From assembly GCA_964017235.1 (NCBI GenBank), contig OZ024935.1:5332001-5396000 (forward strand): a stretch of DNA of 64,000 nt, written 5' to 3'. Under the pieces are notes generated by a model that saw only the letters and a program-made list of their open reading frames with translations, was not told where the DNA came from and searched no databases. The stretch comes from Sabellastarte sp. h YS-2021. Taxonomy: Eukaryota > Annelida > Polychaeta > Sabellida > Sabellidae. Made by a program: the position numbers and the translations under genes. Of the stretch, positions 10,330 to 21,934 are shown piece by piece (positions within the stretch are counted from its first letter, which is position 1; each line of letters starts with the position of its first letter).

Positions 10330-10593
10330 TCAGACAGCCTCTTGTCTGGCTCGCCAAGGCTCTCCTCCACCTGGCCAAGCTCTTTTTCATGCCGACTCCC
10401 TTCTCCTCCTCTTCAATGACTCGCTCCTCCCCCTCCCCTCACAGACTCTCTCCTCCTCCCCTCCTTACTGACTGTCTCCTCCTCAATGTCTCTCTTCCTC
10501 ACTGACTCTCTCCTCCTCAATGACTCTCTTCTCTTGACTGACTCTATTTTCTTTCGCTTCGAATCTCTCTGCCTGTCTCAGCTCTATTCTCTG
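10330..10593 (-). other. purine-rich tract, possible exon of an E/R-rich coiled-coil protein
   Basis: On the minus strand a convincing 3' splice site (TGTCTTATTTTTTCAG, ending just 5' of 10593) opens onto 'RIELRQAERFEAKENRVSQE' and 'KRVIEEERVSEEERH', then a stop; glutamate/arginine repeats continue in other frames to about 10330. The plus strand is correspondingly rich in CTCCTC and GACTCTCTCCTCCT blocks of about 18-24 bp. Either it is a real charged coiled-coil exon that later expanded by slippage, or a simple repeat that happens to look coding. Conserved flanking exons were not found. Confidence 0.35.
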
Positions 10594-10599
10594 AAAAAA

Positions 10600-11100
10600 T
10601 AAGACACATAGACTTGGGAAGACATTTATGGGGTTAACATTACATGTATACTGCATTTTGTTTTTGTTTTTTTTTTGGTGAGAAATGGCAAAATCTGCCA
10701 AGAATGTTTATGGACCAATTAAAAACACATTCATGGAAAACTTACAATTTTACTTAATATTAATTGTAAATGAAGTTTATAAATTTTAAAATATCTTGTG
10801 CAGATGATTTTTATTTTAAATAGTGGCTCATGTATGTTCACTTAATTTTCACCATATCAGTAGCAAGTGTACAAGATCATGATTTCATTTATTTTCTAAG
10901 CCTGAGAAACTTTTTTTTTTATTTCAGAACCAGTGCAACCACTAGCCAAAATGTAGATTTGATTTCTAAAATCCATTTCCATCATTTTCTGTTACCTGCA
11001 ATTAAAATAGCAACCTATAAATTGCCAAATTTGAACCATTGCTCTGTATTTTCACTATTTCATTATCTAGCACACTCCATGTTTGACCCATATAGGGGAT
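10600..11100. other. no recognised gene
   Basis: AT-rich sequence with poly-T tracts. No motif, repeat pair or coding signal that I can support. Confidence 0.4.
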
Positions 11101-11330
11101 ATACAGAGTAGGATATATTTTATAACAGTGCCTCCATACCATGACTAATAAGAATCAATAACTTCTGGTTTTTCAGTAATATCTCGGAAACAATGCAATC
11201 TACAAATATATATTAGATATCTATTAAATATTTGTAGAAACATCTTTTACAGCGCTTCTGCTCATTTTTGTTGATTAAAAATCTGTGCAGAAATTGGTGA
11301 GATATTACTAGCACCTGCATCCACATACTT
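11100..11330 (+). repeat. dispersed repeat family (copy 1)
   Basis: The segment with ACAGCGCTTCTGCTCATTTT, AAAATCTGTGCAGAAATTGG and TGAGATATTAC matches the reverse complement of about 28960-29110 (ACAGCGCTTCTGCTCATGTA, ATGCAGAAATGACTGACATA) and, more weakly, 12660-12745. The upstream parts also align (AATAACTTCTGGTTTTTCAG here versus GAATAACTTCCGGTTTCTCA in reverse). Three copies in one window suggest an abundant family. Type unknown. Confidence 0.65.
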
Positions 11331-12585
11331 ATGTCCATGCCAAGTATCAACTTTCCACTACTGAGTTAGTGTCCAGGTAAAAAGTAGGTCAAGATGACCA
11401 CAGCAAGATTAAAGATCAAACTATTTATTTTGGTATCCCACGAATTGAAAACTGTTCCATTTCTAAAAAATGAGATTTAGTACAACCCTGATCTAATGGG
11501 ACAACTCATGGGATATGCAACTCTTAAAAACATGACAGCTTTGTCCAAGAAATTACAACAGAAGTCCCAAAATCTGCAAGATTATGGGATGTGCAGATAA
11601 TCGAGATGCTGTCAAGTGTCAAGTAATGGTATTCTACTGAAATTGCTTCAATAACAAGTTACCAGTGAAACAAATCTATGCCTAATTTAAACCTAGATAA
11701 ATAATTGATTGATCAATATTGAAATCTCAATATATAATGCCAAAATTACCACTCAAAATAAAACTTGCTTTCAGTTCCGATGTCCAATGCCACAAAAAGG
11801 TTAGATTTGACAGACTTATCATTTATGTTCAACATTCTGTTATTACCAAATTATACCTGGTAGTGGTAGTGCTAGTTTTACTTATGAGTCATCCCTTGCC
11901 ATTCTGTCATGCTTGCCAACAACTCACCTTCACAAGAACCTTGTTTGGGCTCTCCAGCCCTGGCCTCTTTAAAGTCTGACATTGCAATTTAGTAAACAAG
12001 GTTTCATTGAGTAAATCTGTCAGTCCTAAAGAATAAAAACCAATACATAACAAGTATCAACTTCCTACATCTTACGGTTTCTGAGATATGGCCCAGAGAC
12101 GAATTTTGATGTCAAGGTCATTATGGCTAGGTCAAAGGTCAAATCAAGGTCACACCATAATGTTGCACACCTACACCACCTAACCAATGTCGCTACCAAA
12201 TATTTAGTTACTGTTTGTGAGATATAGCCTGACAAGCATTTTCCTGTCGCCAACTGCCCATCAGGACACCATGGGTGAGAACAATACCCCAACAAGAGGG
12301 AGACCACAAACTTTCAGGACCTCGTAAACAATCCATTATTTTCTAATATTGGAGTGTTGGACACTTACTTGACTTAGTTGACTATTAACCTATATTTATA
12401 GGGCAATGTACTGTAGAAATGGACTGCCATCAATGATTATTAATGACATCCGTTAGTGCCTAAGGCTATTATTAGCTGAAATGTTATGTAACTGGACATT
12501 GCATAAGTCAAAGACAGATATATGTAATGTTGTGACTTCATATAAATATAGGCTAGTAAAAACATGTCACCGTGAAGTTTTATAT
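11331..12585. other. intergenic with diverged repeat matter
   Basis: No gene recognised. Around 12060-12200 there are several AGGTCA-containing words (AAGGTCATT, GGTCAAAGGTCAAATCAAGG, AAGGTCACACCA) of the kind common in dispersed repeats of molluscs. I could not define ends or a full unit. Confidence 0.35.
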
Positions 12586-12760
12586 TTTGCAATGATTCTT
12601 AGGTGCTTTCTTTTCCTGTAAATAAAGTGTCATTAGCAGTTAATCTACTAACATATCCCATGTATCAAGGTATTTCACACTGCTTTTTCTCACTTTTGTT
12701 CAGTCAAAATCTGTGTATAATAAGTGAGATATTGCAAGTTGAAAATTTTGCAATGGTTCT
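12586..12760 (+). repeat. dispersed repeat family (copy 2, diverged)
   Basis: CACTGCTTTTTCTCACTTTT, GTCAAAATCTGTGTATAATA and AGTGAGATATTGCAAGT follow the same order as the segments at 11250-11310. Divergence is higher than between the copies at 11100 and 28880. Confidence 0.5.
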
Positions 12761-13379
12761 GTATGGCTGTAATCCCAACTTGAACAAATTGATCTGAAAG
12801 GATATTACACCATGTTCTTGCATAATGAATTTCCCTAAGACCCACCTCTCATTGACCGACCAGTTCAAAAGGTTGGGCCAGTGGTGCAATAACTCTGGGA
12901 GTATTACCTGTGTGTTTTGCATTGCCTGGTAAATAGAGATAAAAGATAGGAGATAAAAGTCCTTTATGGTCTGTCTCTCTCATCATGAGGTCACACATAG
13001 GATACCATCTGATTGGACCTTTTTCCTTAGATTTCGGCCTAGTTTTCATTTTTGTTCTGATTCCTATTATAGATCAGATTCTGGTTCGGATTTTGGCTTA
13101 TGTTTCCTAACCTCCTGATGCTATTGTGAGAAACATCAAACTGGGGACCACATTTAATAACGTCTCTGGAAAGTTAGCCTCTTGAAACTTTTGAGTATTT
13201 TCATCATATCTTTGATATGTGATTTACTAATGGGTCAATTGTATTTTGTCAAAATTTCGCTTTTGTCATTCCATTGTAAGGTCCCCTTAACTTTTGATAC
13301 AGTTGCTGACCTTTACTCCCCAAAACAGTTGGCAGAGTGATGGCCAAGTCATCTTCTAAATCTGTTTAGGGTCTTGGAA

Positions 13380-13857
13380 AGGCTCCACATGGACCAACTG
13401 ATCTTGAAAAAGATCCACAGGGTCTTCTTTTTTGTCATATGTCAACAGACGATTCACCGTCTGATTTTACAGCTTCATTTTGTCAGTTTGTTCCAATGTG
13501 GGGTCTTCTAACAGTCTACTTGTATCTTTGTTTCGAGTATGGACATAGCTGTAGCTGTGACACTCTTCCCATTGGTGCACATCACTCAACTGGTTTTCAA
13601 GAACAACTTTGGCACAACAATCTTTTCAGTGAAGTTATTCCAGCTTCTTACCGAGTGGAGGAGTAGCCTATCTGCACCATGAATGATGTCTTTGTCATTT
13701 TGCGGTCACCTTCAGCTAAAATCCTTAACATGTATTCAGCCTTTTTATTTATAGACATGTTTTCACCATGAATATTCACATTCAAATGATAACACAGGTT
13801 TAAGGACCTTCTGTTTATAATAGCCAGTGATGTCTGTGGTTGGTATTCAAGAATCAT
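13380..13857 (-). pseudogene. possible decayed coding tract, family unknown
   Basis: Minus-strand reading gives hydrophilic protein-like stretches that change frame: 'KKAEYMLRILAEGDRKMTKT' then 'GITSLKRLLCQSC' (with a stop between), and in a second frame 'QWEECHSYSYVHTRNKDTSR' and 'LLEDPTLEQTDKM', 'KKEDPVDLFQDQLVHVEPFQ'. The bias towards charged residues across frame breaks is typical of a decayed transposon or processed pseudogene. No diagnostic motif is present. Chance cannot be excluded. Confidence 0.3.
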
Positions 13858-15034
13858 AATTCAGTGGTTAATGGAATAGCCTCACTAATACCTTTTTGGG
13901 GCACCCTTTGAGTTTGTGAAATTTTAAAATGTATCAACTTTCTCATAATCACTGGAACAGTCTAGCAAATAAGTGAAAATGGTTCCTTTAAATCCACCCC
14001 ACTCCCTTATCAGCCATGGAAATTTTATCTGTTTTTAATGTGCAGGAGATAATTACATGTTTATGCTAAGCTCAGTGTGAAAACCACTGGTCCAGTGGCA
14101 AGCAGTATTCTCATAAGCATGCAGTTTCCTGGGTAGCAGTACACACATATATTTTGACCATGTTTTTGTGTGAAAAGTGTCTTGTGTATAAAAACAGTAA
14201 CTTCAGTTGAAAAGTAACAGATGAGACATATAATGGAAATATGTGTGCATGTTCTTGTAGTAAAAAACAAGTATAACAATGGGATCATGTATTATACTAC
14301 AATATATTGACAAGACAATGAAATATTAAGGAATAAGAAGTAAACAACAAATAGAAAATAGTAAAGAAAAAGGCTTGTAAAATACATAAACTGGGTTGTC
14401 AGTATAAAAACACAACTACAAGGTACATTAAAAGGTATATAAAACTAGACCAAGGATGCATCTGTGGGCAGATGCAAGATGTATCCACCAGAAAAGAACA
14501 ACTAACGTGGTTTTGAAGATAAATGACACTTTTCAAGAAATTTAGACAATTCTAAATTACTCACAGACATTAAAGGAGTAGTCCCTATTATCCAGTGGGG
14601 CCAACATTTGCTCAAAATTATTGTATCCACCGGAGGCATCTGGTGGATACTTTGGTGTAGCATTTGCTATGCTGCCGCCGCCTTGCGTAGAGAGATTTTC
14701 AATGTTAACGCTCTCAGAGGAAAACTACACCAGCTAGGTTCATCAAATTTGCAAGATATCTTTATTGGGAGGTGAGCTTCTCTGGGAGTAAAACTAGCCT
14801 CATTCTGAAAAACAAGATGGCCGCCTCTGGCATTTCTGTGAAAATTATTTATCTTTTTCTACTGGCTGGTTCTCATAGGTTATATATATATATATAGAAG
14901 GTTGAATCTCTTCATAGGTGGTATGTGTAACATATATCTTCATAGGTGGTATGTGTAACAGATATATGTCCTCTACAACCTGCAGACATTTAACTATGAA
15001 GTTCTTAATTCAAGGTCATCCACGTACTGCCAAA
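13858..15034. other. intergenic with a short TA microsatellite
   Basis: No gene recognised. A (TA)8-type microsatellite lies near 14881-14896. At about 14668-14700 the sequence GCTGCCGCCGCC plus GTAGAGAGATTTTC is the inverse of a segment near 16659-16690. A (T/C)CTTCATAGGTGGTATGTGTAACA phrase is duplicated at 14910-14960. Confidence 0.45.
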
Positions 15035-15370
15035 GTACCCCACATAGCGGACTTTAAAAGTGCCTATATCTCCCTTATTATTGGTACTAGAGGTTTTCAA
15101 TGTGTAACCAACCTACAGGAAATCATGGGCTGGGAATCTTCTGGTGTTGTCAGATCCTTCAAGGTCAAACAAGGATACCCAAACTTTAAAGTGCTTATAA
15201 CTCGCTTATTATTGGTCCTAGAGGTTTACAATGTTAAACCAACTTATAGGAAATCATGGTCTGGGAATCTTCTGATGTGGCAAGATTTGACCTTGGGTCC
15301 CTTCTTCAAGGTCAAACAAGGATAGCCAAACTTAAAATGATTATGACTGGCTTATTATTGGCCCTGGAAA
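15035..15370. repeat. tandem repeat, about 132-147-bp unit, 2.3 copies
   Basis: ACTTTAAAAGTGCCTATATC followed by TTATTATTGGTACTAGAGGTTT at 15051 recurs at 15183 and, partially, at 15330. Each full unit also holds AGGAAATCATGGNCTGGGAATCTTCTG and CAAGGTCAAACAAGGATA. The 135-residue open frame here is produced by the repeat staying open, and is not a recognised protein. Confidence 0.8.
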
Positions 15371-16470
15371 AATAGATGTTTAGTATTTGCCGTAGCCTCA
15401 GGTTGTACTCTTGTGGAACTCTTCTCAACTCGTCCTCCTTTTCTTGTTGGCCGCGTGACTTGGAAGCGTTTTATTTTACTGTCATATTTTCTACTATTTC
15501 TCAGTTTATACATATTGTTGGATGCTCCCAAATGGTTATTTTGTGTAACTAATGTTATAGAATATTCTGTAAAACTTCCGTTTTCACAGGATAAGTATTT
15601 CTTTAGTTTTTAGTGCTTTTGTGAGTTTCTCGGATCAGGCTTCAACGCATCTCATTTACTGCAGTAAAAATGTCCTCCAATCCCCAAAGATCATGCAAAG
15701 ACAAACCTAGATCCTTAAAGTGTCGACACTTCTGTCTTCCCTTTGACAATCTCAACTACTGTCCTTCCTGTTGAGAAGCAAATAGAGGAGATGACCCTGT
15801 GTTACTCTCGAATCTCCATGTGAGATATGTGCTAGCTTCTCAGAAGAACAAATTTTAAAGATAAGAAACAGGAAACGTTATGTCAGGAACGGAAATCAGA
15901 AATCTTTTTGATAGGCCTTATATTAAAGGAGATATTCAACTTACAAAATATTATGGAGGTGACTGCAGTGGTGGCGTAGGCTGTCTGAATATAGGGTGAC
16001 ACCAATAAGTGTCTCCTTTTCAAATACACTTAATTAAGACTCATGTTTGTTTGTAGTTAATTTATGCAATATCATTTGCAAACATATGAAGTACAGGATT
16101 TCCAACCAATACATTTAATTTTTGTCAAGGTCACATGATAAAAAAGAAATTTTTTTTGGTTCATTCACTCATTGTTGCAAAAACTATTTAAATACTATAG
16201 GGTGTGATTTTGCATACATGTTAATGCCATCAAAATCTGAAGTTAATTAGATTTTAGGAGTGATTGGACCAAGATTGAGCAAATATTTGAGCGATTTTGT
16301 ATTCTTCCATACACATACTTTATAATATTCTACAGGGCCAAAATCTACTTGAGAAACACCTTATCTCACAAGTTTATGAGAAAAAAAACAAAATTTTATT
16401 CTGTCAAAACTTCAGATAATTTAATTTTTGAAAGTTCCAATTAATGTTGTTACTACCCTACAAGATCTAA
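15371..16470. other. no recognised gene
   Basis: Mixed AT-rich sequence. No open frame resembles a known family and no repeat pair was seen inside it. Confidence 0.4.
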
Positions 16471-16695
16471 CTGCACTTAAATATGCTATTGCACCATTTG
16501 TGAACTGGGGGATAAATCTTTAAGATGGTCATAACTTCTTTAATATGGAGAGTTTAAGGTCACTTAAAAATAGGGATCTCTCGTAGACCATCCTTGAAAA
16601 ATGTACCGAATTTCATAAGAAAATGCTAATACGTTTTTGAGTTATTATATATACAAGGAAATCTCTACGGCGGCGGCAGCGCAACCGACCAGAAT
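16471..16695. repeat. likely dispersed repeat ending in CGGCGGCGGCAGCG
   Basis: The end GGAAATCTCTACGGCGGCGG plus CAGCGCAACC is the inverse of GCTGCCGCCGCCTTGCGTAG plus AGAGATTTTC at about 14668-14700. Preceding sequence (AAGATGGTCATAACTTCTTT, AGTTTAAGGTCACTTAAAAA) has the look of an interspersed repeat. Whether the two ends bound one 2-kb element or are independent copies is unresolved. Confidence 0.4.
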
Positions 16696-18316
16696 CAAGA
16701 ATATCCCCTTGACTTTGGTCTGGCATATAAATATATTTAGGTGAAACATGTAATGTCTTTATGTGGGTACTTGGAGTACACACAGCTTATCAAGAAACTG
16801 ACACCAACCCTGACAAGCTTGGGTATAGGGTCCAGATCCTTCTGTTTATGCAAGATAATTGGTGCATGCTGCTAGGGGTAACAAAAAGCCACTTCAAAGA
16901 AAAGAGGCTGAGCATCAGATTTGATGCTCCCAGAGTCACTTGTGTGCTAGACTGGGAAGTGGCCTTTTGTAGCTCTTCTTCATTAAATATTCCATCAATG
17001 GGTCCCCCAGCATAGTCTTTGATCTTATATTTTGGATGCTATTTGGAACAGTAAACAACTCCATATTTCCTTGTGAATGATTTTCTGGCATGCAAGATCC
17101 TGACAAAATCCCCAAATTTAAACATAAAAACATTTTTTTCATTCTTCATTCTTTCTGAATTAAAGTTGTTCATTGTCAACTGTGTTGGTGCCATTTCAAT
17201 TGATTGCATAATATAACAGTATGACAGTTTATATGAAAAGTACTTGTATATTTTCCTTTGATGGTTTTACTAGCTTGTTCAGCATAATTGGCATTCACTT
17301 CACTTTGAGTCAGTCTTCTTTCAGTGTGTGTATGTCTCTGTAACATTTTGCATTAATCTTGTATATCTTATGTAGAGGGAGGTCCTTCCTTTATCACGCT
17401 CCCTGCATATGTAATTAAATAAAATTAATAAAGTATGCTTTAGTTACTGTAAAAATAACATTATAATCTTACATCTGATAAAGTAAAAATATTGGGGGTG
17501 AATGTTCCTCTCGAGTTTTCTTAGGCTAAGGTGGCCTCAAATAATTTTTAAATGTTACATCACTACCTTGTAAGTGTGTACATTATATAGTTTAGTTGTG
17601 TAATCTTAATATATGTCATATTCAAAACTTTCGTATACTCAAATCTTGGTTTAATTCCTTCACCTCCTCCCGCTCATCTGTCTCAACATATCTGACCCGT
17701 TGGTCTTTCTTAGAGGGATGACCTCTCAACAGAGATTGTGGTACAAAGGTTTTGACTTTGAACTGTGGAAAGGGTTCACACCAGTTTGATCTTTGACCTC
17801 AAGATTGGTGATTTGTTTACTTTCCCCCTGGGGTGGTGGGGACTGGCAGCATATTTCCTTCCTTAACATTCGTCAGAGCCCCTCCCCCTCCACCCCCGAG
17901 ACAGCGAAAAACCACACTTAGGGAAATTAGGTTAATTATATATATGTAACATATGTAAAATATTTATGTGGATGATTACAAATTAATACTAAAGTGTATG
18001 TACAATTTGAATACTGATATACATGCTACTTTCTATGACACATGATCACAATGACGTAAATGTCCAGTAAGTGTCGCTGATCATGCACTAATATATACGG
18101 TTACAACTAAAAACTAAATGTATCAGAAATCACAATAAAATATACAAAAACATGCAGACGAAGTATAACACACGCCAACACATAATAAGACAATACTAAA
18201 ACACATATAAACATTACAAATCAGGGTACCACCAACGTTACACTAAAAATTAGTTATTAATTAAGACAGCAGACACTTATCTAAAGAGTGACCATGTAAA
18301 AAGGTACTATCTGCTA
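16696..18316. other. intergenic, nothing convincing
   Basis: Two small open frames (plus 16761, minus 16936) overlap on opposite strands without recognisable motifs. A C/G-rich patch at 17825-17905 is notable only for composition. No gene called. Confidence 0.35.
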
Positions 18317-18580
18317 CATAAAGACCATGAATTGTTTGTTTATTTGGGGTTTTACGTCGCTTTCAACACTGTACAGGTCATATCACGACGGGTAGTTGGA
18401 AGGGCAGAGGAAACCAGTACATACAGTTCGCTAGGGTTCTGGACTGTAAACTGCCGACCAATGGCAAGCAACTACCTGCTTTCCCACTTAAGGCCATGAC
18501 GGGGATCGAACCCCAGCCGCAGAGGTGGGAGGCCAGAGTGTTACCATTCTGCCACCGTGGCCCCCCATAAAGACCATGAA
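18317..18580 (-). repeat. complete tRNA-derived SINE with 15-bp target duplication
   Basis: The SINE body (18332-18565, minus) starts GGGGGGCCACGGTGGCAGAA (A box), has a B-box-like GGGGTTCGATCCCC, the conserved central segment, and ends GCGACGTAAAACCCCAAATA with an AAACAA-type tail. It is bounded by exact copies of CATAAAGACCATGAA at 18317-18331 and 18566-18580. The intact boxes and perfect duplication indicate a relatively young insertion. The tail resembles molluscan V-SINE families (for example RUDI), which is inference from memory of the layout. Confidence 0.92.
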
Positions 18581-19176
18581 ATTACATGGGAAAACCTTTT
18601 AGAAGAGATTTCAGCTTTCTCTGGAAACGGACAAGAGTTTGGACAGAAGGAACATCAGCAAGTAATAATCATTACCATATTGTAGGAGCATCAAAGCAAA
18701 GCTGTGGCTGATGGGGTTTTTATTTATGTGCAGATGGGTAATATTGAGGAAGCACAAGAAACTTTTCATCTGATTGGTTGTATCTTGTGCCATATCTAAA
18801 CACAGTGAATAAGCTGAAATGGTTAGGATGGGCTATATGAAGTAACTTATGAACCAAAGTGGCAGTTTTGAAGATACAGTAAAATTTGACTGGATATTGG
18901 ATAGTGTTAACATAATGGAGCACACATCAGACAAGAGCAGACAGATATTTTGTGCTGCTGAAGACTGGACAGATTACTGGACAGAGTTTACAAATCGTTT
19001 TCACTTTTAGTTTGGTCGATAGGACAGTAGTCACCTCAGATTGGTTCATCTTTATGCGAACCTTTTAAAGTATCTCAAGGAAGGAAAAATTTAGGGAGCA
19101 ACAGAACTGTTACAAGAAAGAACTGATTCAAAGTTGGGCATAGCTGGATCAATATCCTTGATTTTAGAGCAAGGTT
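18581..19176. other. spacer between two SINEs
   Basis: AT-rich DNA. Two overlapping small minus-strand frames carry no recognised motif. Confidence 0.35.
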
Positions 19177-19425
19177 TCAACTATGTTACCGGGGGCTCGG
19201 TGGTGTAGTGGTTACAGTCTCGCCTCCAACCTCTGAGGCCGCCGGTTCAAATCTCTGGCTGGGTGCTTTATGTTGAAAAGTTGGTAGTTACTTGCCGATG
19301 CCTGGTGGTTTACAGTGCAGTATGCACTGGTTTCCTCCACCTGTAAACTACCCATTACAATATAACCCTGGCTGTTGAACACGACATAAAATAACAAATA
19401 AATAAACTAAGTCAACTATGTTACC
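19177..19425 (+). repeat. tRNA-derived SINE, second subfamily, 14-bp target duplication
   Basis: The body (19191-19411) opens GGGGGCTCGGTGGTGTAGTG, has B-box GGTTCAAATCTC, and ends CCCTGGCTGTTGAACACGAC plus ATAAAATAACAAATAAATAAA. Flanks TCAACTATGTTACC at 19177-19190 and 19412-19425 are identical. The head and tail differ from the 18332 copy, so at least two subfamilies have been active. Confidence 0.9.
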
Positions 19426-19801
19426 ATAGAAATCAATGAGATCATTTATTTAATGCCCTGTAAGCAGATCAGTAGTTAGCAAACAGAATGAGTGACTTTG
19501 CAAAGTATGCAGTAAGCACACTTGGAGTGATCTTGTTTCTTTGTTTGCAAAATAACTAAAAAACTTATTTGTGGATTTTGATATCTCCTATGAAATGTTA
19601 ACAATCATGCAAGGAATAGATGACTTGATTTTAGTGGTGATCTTGATCACTGTCTTAATCAAGCCAAATTTTTTTCATGCCACCAATGCATACTAATTGG
19701 AATGTTTGGCCTTGTCAGAGGTATCCCCCTAATTGCTCTTGTTAATGAGCATCCGCTCATTGTTGTTTCTTTGAATTTTATGCAGAAATGGTTTTCATAC
19801 T
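19426..19801. other. spacer, nothing recognised
   Basis: No gene, repeat pair or motif seen. Confidence 0.35.
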
Positions 19802-20120
19802 TATTTCAGGGGTGGATCCAGCCTTTAAGTAAGGTGGGGGTTCACATTAAGTAAGGTGGGGGTTCACATTGAGTGAGGTGGGGTTCACATCAGACATATT
19901 ATAACTAAGGGGGCTGGGGGGCATGCCCCCCCCCCCCCCCCCCCCCCCCCCCGGAAAAAAAATTAATTTTTGGTAACAATATAGTGCATTTCCTGTAAAT
20001 TTAGCACCATTCTCAAGAAATAATTTTGTACTTTGGGCTGAACCCCTTTACATTATTTTTCAAGGGGGGGGGGGGGGGGGGGGGGGGTTCAAACCCCCCC
20101 ATCGATCCGCTAGTGTATTT
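19802..20120. mobile_element. short inverted-repeat (MITE-like) element with long G/C runs
   Basis: A 309-bp body (19807-20115) starts CAGGGGTGGATCCAGCC and ends GGGGGTTCAAACCCCCCCAT plus CGATCCGCTAGTG; the ends are imperfect inverted repeats around GGATC/GATCC. It is flanked by TATTT on both sides (19802-19806 and 20116-20120). Inside are three 20-bp GTGGGGGTTCACATTAAGTA-like repeats, a run of 27 C (19926-19952) and a run of 24 G (20064-20087). Superfamily not assigned; the 5-bp flank could be the remains of a longer duplication. The homopolymers may be mis-sized in the assembly. Confidence 0.6.
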
Positions 20121-21179
20121 GTAGCTTTCATTAAATATGGTCTTGCCTTACGTGTTATTCATGTAGATTTTTTTTTTCATTTAAATGAGCTTATTGCATT
20201 ATCATTGTACAAAGTGCTTGGTTAAAACTTCAATTCCAAATTAATGTCCAAATCACACTATTGCTGGCAGCCATGACATATAAAATGGGTAATATTATTT
20301 ATTTATGTTCCCTGGTGCCCCTTACCATGAGAATAAGCATTACAAATATGTAAACAAGTGCACATTTTTATAGATATGTCATTGATTGTGTAGGCTACAA
20401 ATGCCTTCTGTACATTATTAAGAAGGTATTTCTAAGACAGAGAAATCATCCGTTAAAAAATGGAAGTTTTTAAATTCATTGGTTCCAGCAATTGTTGGCA
20501 TGTTTCACAGCTAATGTTTGCATTCTTTTTGGTAAAGATACATGTCTGCTTATTATTAAAGACAAGTGGACTCACAATGTATTGATTTATATTTTTTTGT
20601 AATAACATGTGTACCACTCGGGTTATTTTTCCTGTTGAAACATAGGGACAAATTTTAATTTTTTTTTTCAGAATTGGAATGTTCAAACTTGTAAAATGTA
20701 AAGGACATGAGATCCATGATACAAAAATAGATATACTTTTCTATAGTTAATCCCCAGCTGAATCTTAACAGCCACAAAATATTAATGCAATGTACCAAGC
20801 TGGCCAGGCATGTTTTATAATCCCCCATTTCTTAATGTACTTCAACACGTCTGTCTGTAAGGTAGGCATGCCATGTTTTCTGTGACCACACATGGAGTAG
20901 TTTTAAAATATTAATATTTCTGACTATCTAACATTTTTGAAGATCACTGCCAATAACCTTCTGAAACTGTCACATATCACTTTTGTAGTTTTGGCAAATT
21001 TAGACTATGTTTTATTTCAATTTTTCAGTCTTGGAGTGTCGCCAGTTAAGCTGTATATTTCGTCTTGACATTACTTTGTCTTAACATTATGTTTTCTGTG
21101 TTAACATGTTGTAAGCACTCACATAAATCCACAATCCAAACCTTCATAGAGTGAATGCTAGTTAACTTTGTGATGATCA
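20121..21179. other. intergenic, nothing recognised
   Basis: AT-rich DNA without a supported gene. The 77-residue minus frame at 20453 has no family signature. Confidence 0.35.
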
Positions 21180-21434
21180 CTAAACTCAGGTCAGCTGGCC
21201 ATGGAGGTGCAGTGGTAGCACACTTGCCTCCGACCTCTGAGGTCGCCACTTTGAACCCCAAACCCTATTTGGGAAATATGGTAGTTTCTTACCGATGGTC
21301 TGCAGTTTACACCAGAGAACCTTGACCAACTGTATGTACTGGTTTCCTCTGCCCATACTACCCATTGTGATATGACCTGTACAGTGTTGAAAGCAACATT
21401 AAAACCCAAATAAACTTAAACTAAACTTAGATCA
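21180..21434 (+). repeat. tRNA-derived SINE with diverged target duplication
   Basis: The body (21194-21420) carries a tRNA-like head (GGCCATGGAGGTGCAGTGGT), the shared core (GGTTTCCTCTGCCCATACTA) and tail (ATGACCTGTACAGTGTTGAA). The flanks CTAAACTCAGGTCA (21180-21193) and CTAAACTTAGATCA (21421-21434) match at 12 of 14 bases, so this copy is older than those at 18332 and 19191. Confidence 0.85.
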
Positions 21435-21854
21435 TATCTTACCAATCATACTGAGATCATAATTTTGTTATACATTTGTTGATTGAGTGTTAATTACTCG
21501 TATGATGCTTAGAAGACTTAGATTGCTTTCAACAGCTAATTTTTTCAAGACGCCTTTGTGCATGACTAAAACATGTGCCATTTTATGTGAAAACATTATT
21601 GGTATTAAAAAGTGGATAATTTTGAAGCTGAAGACACTAAAACATCAATATACAAGCATTGGCCAGTTTCAATTTAGCCAGTTTCTAACCAGGTTGTTTT
21701 TGACTTGGCCATAGGTACTTCACTCCTTGGTTATAATTAGCACTACATCTCTGATAATAACACGTTTATAATTGTTAGCTAATTTCTGTAATTTTGTAAG
21801 CATATAAAATATTATTAATTTATCAGAATATCACATCTAAATTATGCTGTACAT

Positions 21855-21932
21855 ATCTAATCACAGGCTGTCACATCTATGTGGGCTTGATTCCCAGAAG
21901 TGACACTGCTAAAGAACCTGTCCCAATATGAC
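21855..21932 (+). repeat. SINE fragment, 40-kb subfamily
   Basis: TCTAATCACAGGCTGTCACA and ACCTGTCCCAATATGACCC align with the SINE at 40289. Head and tail are missing. Confidence 0.65.
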
Positions 21933-21934
21933 CC

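Noticed and set aside
14918..15325. 135-residue plus-strand open frame
   Set aside because: It is held open by two copies of a tandem repeat, and the residue pattern simply repeats with the DNA.
17825..17905. G/C-rich patch as a CpG-island promoter
   Set aside because: It consists mainly of C-runs and G-runs with few CpG and has no gene beside it.
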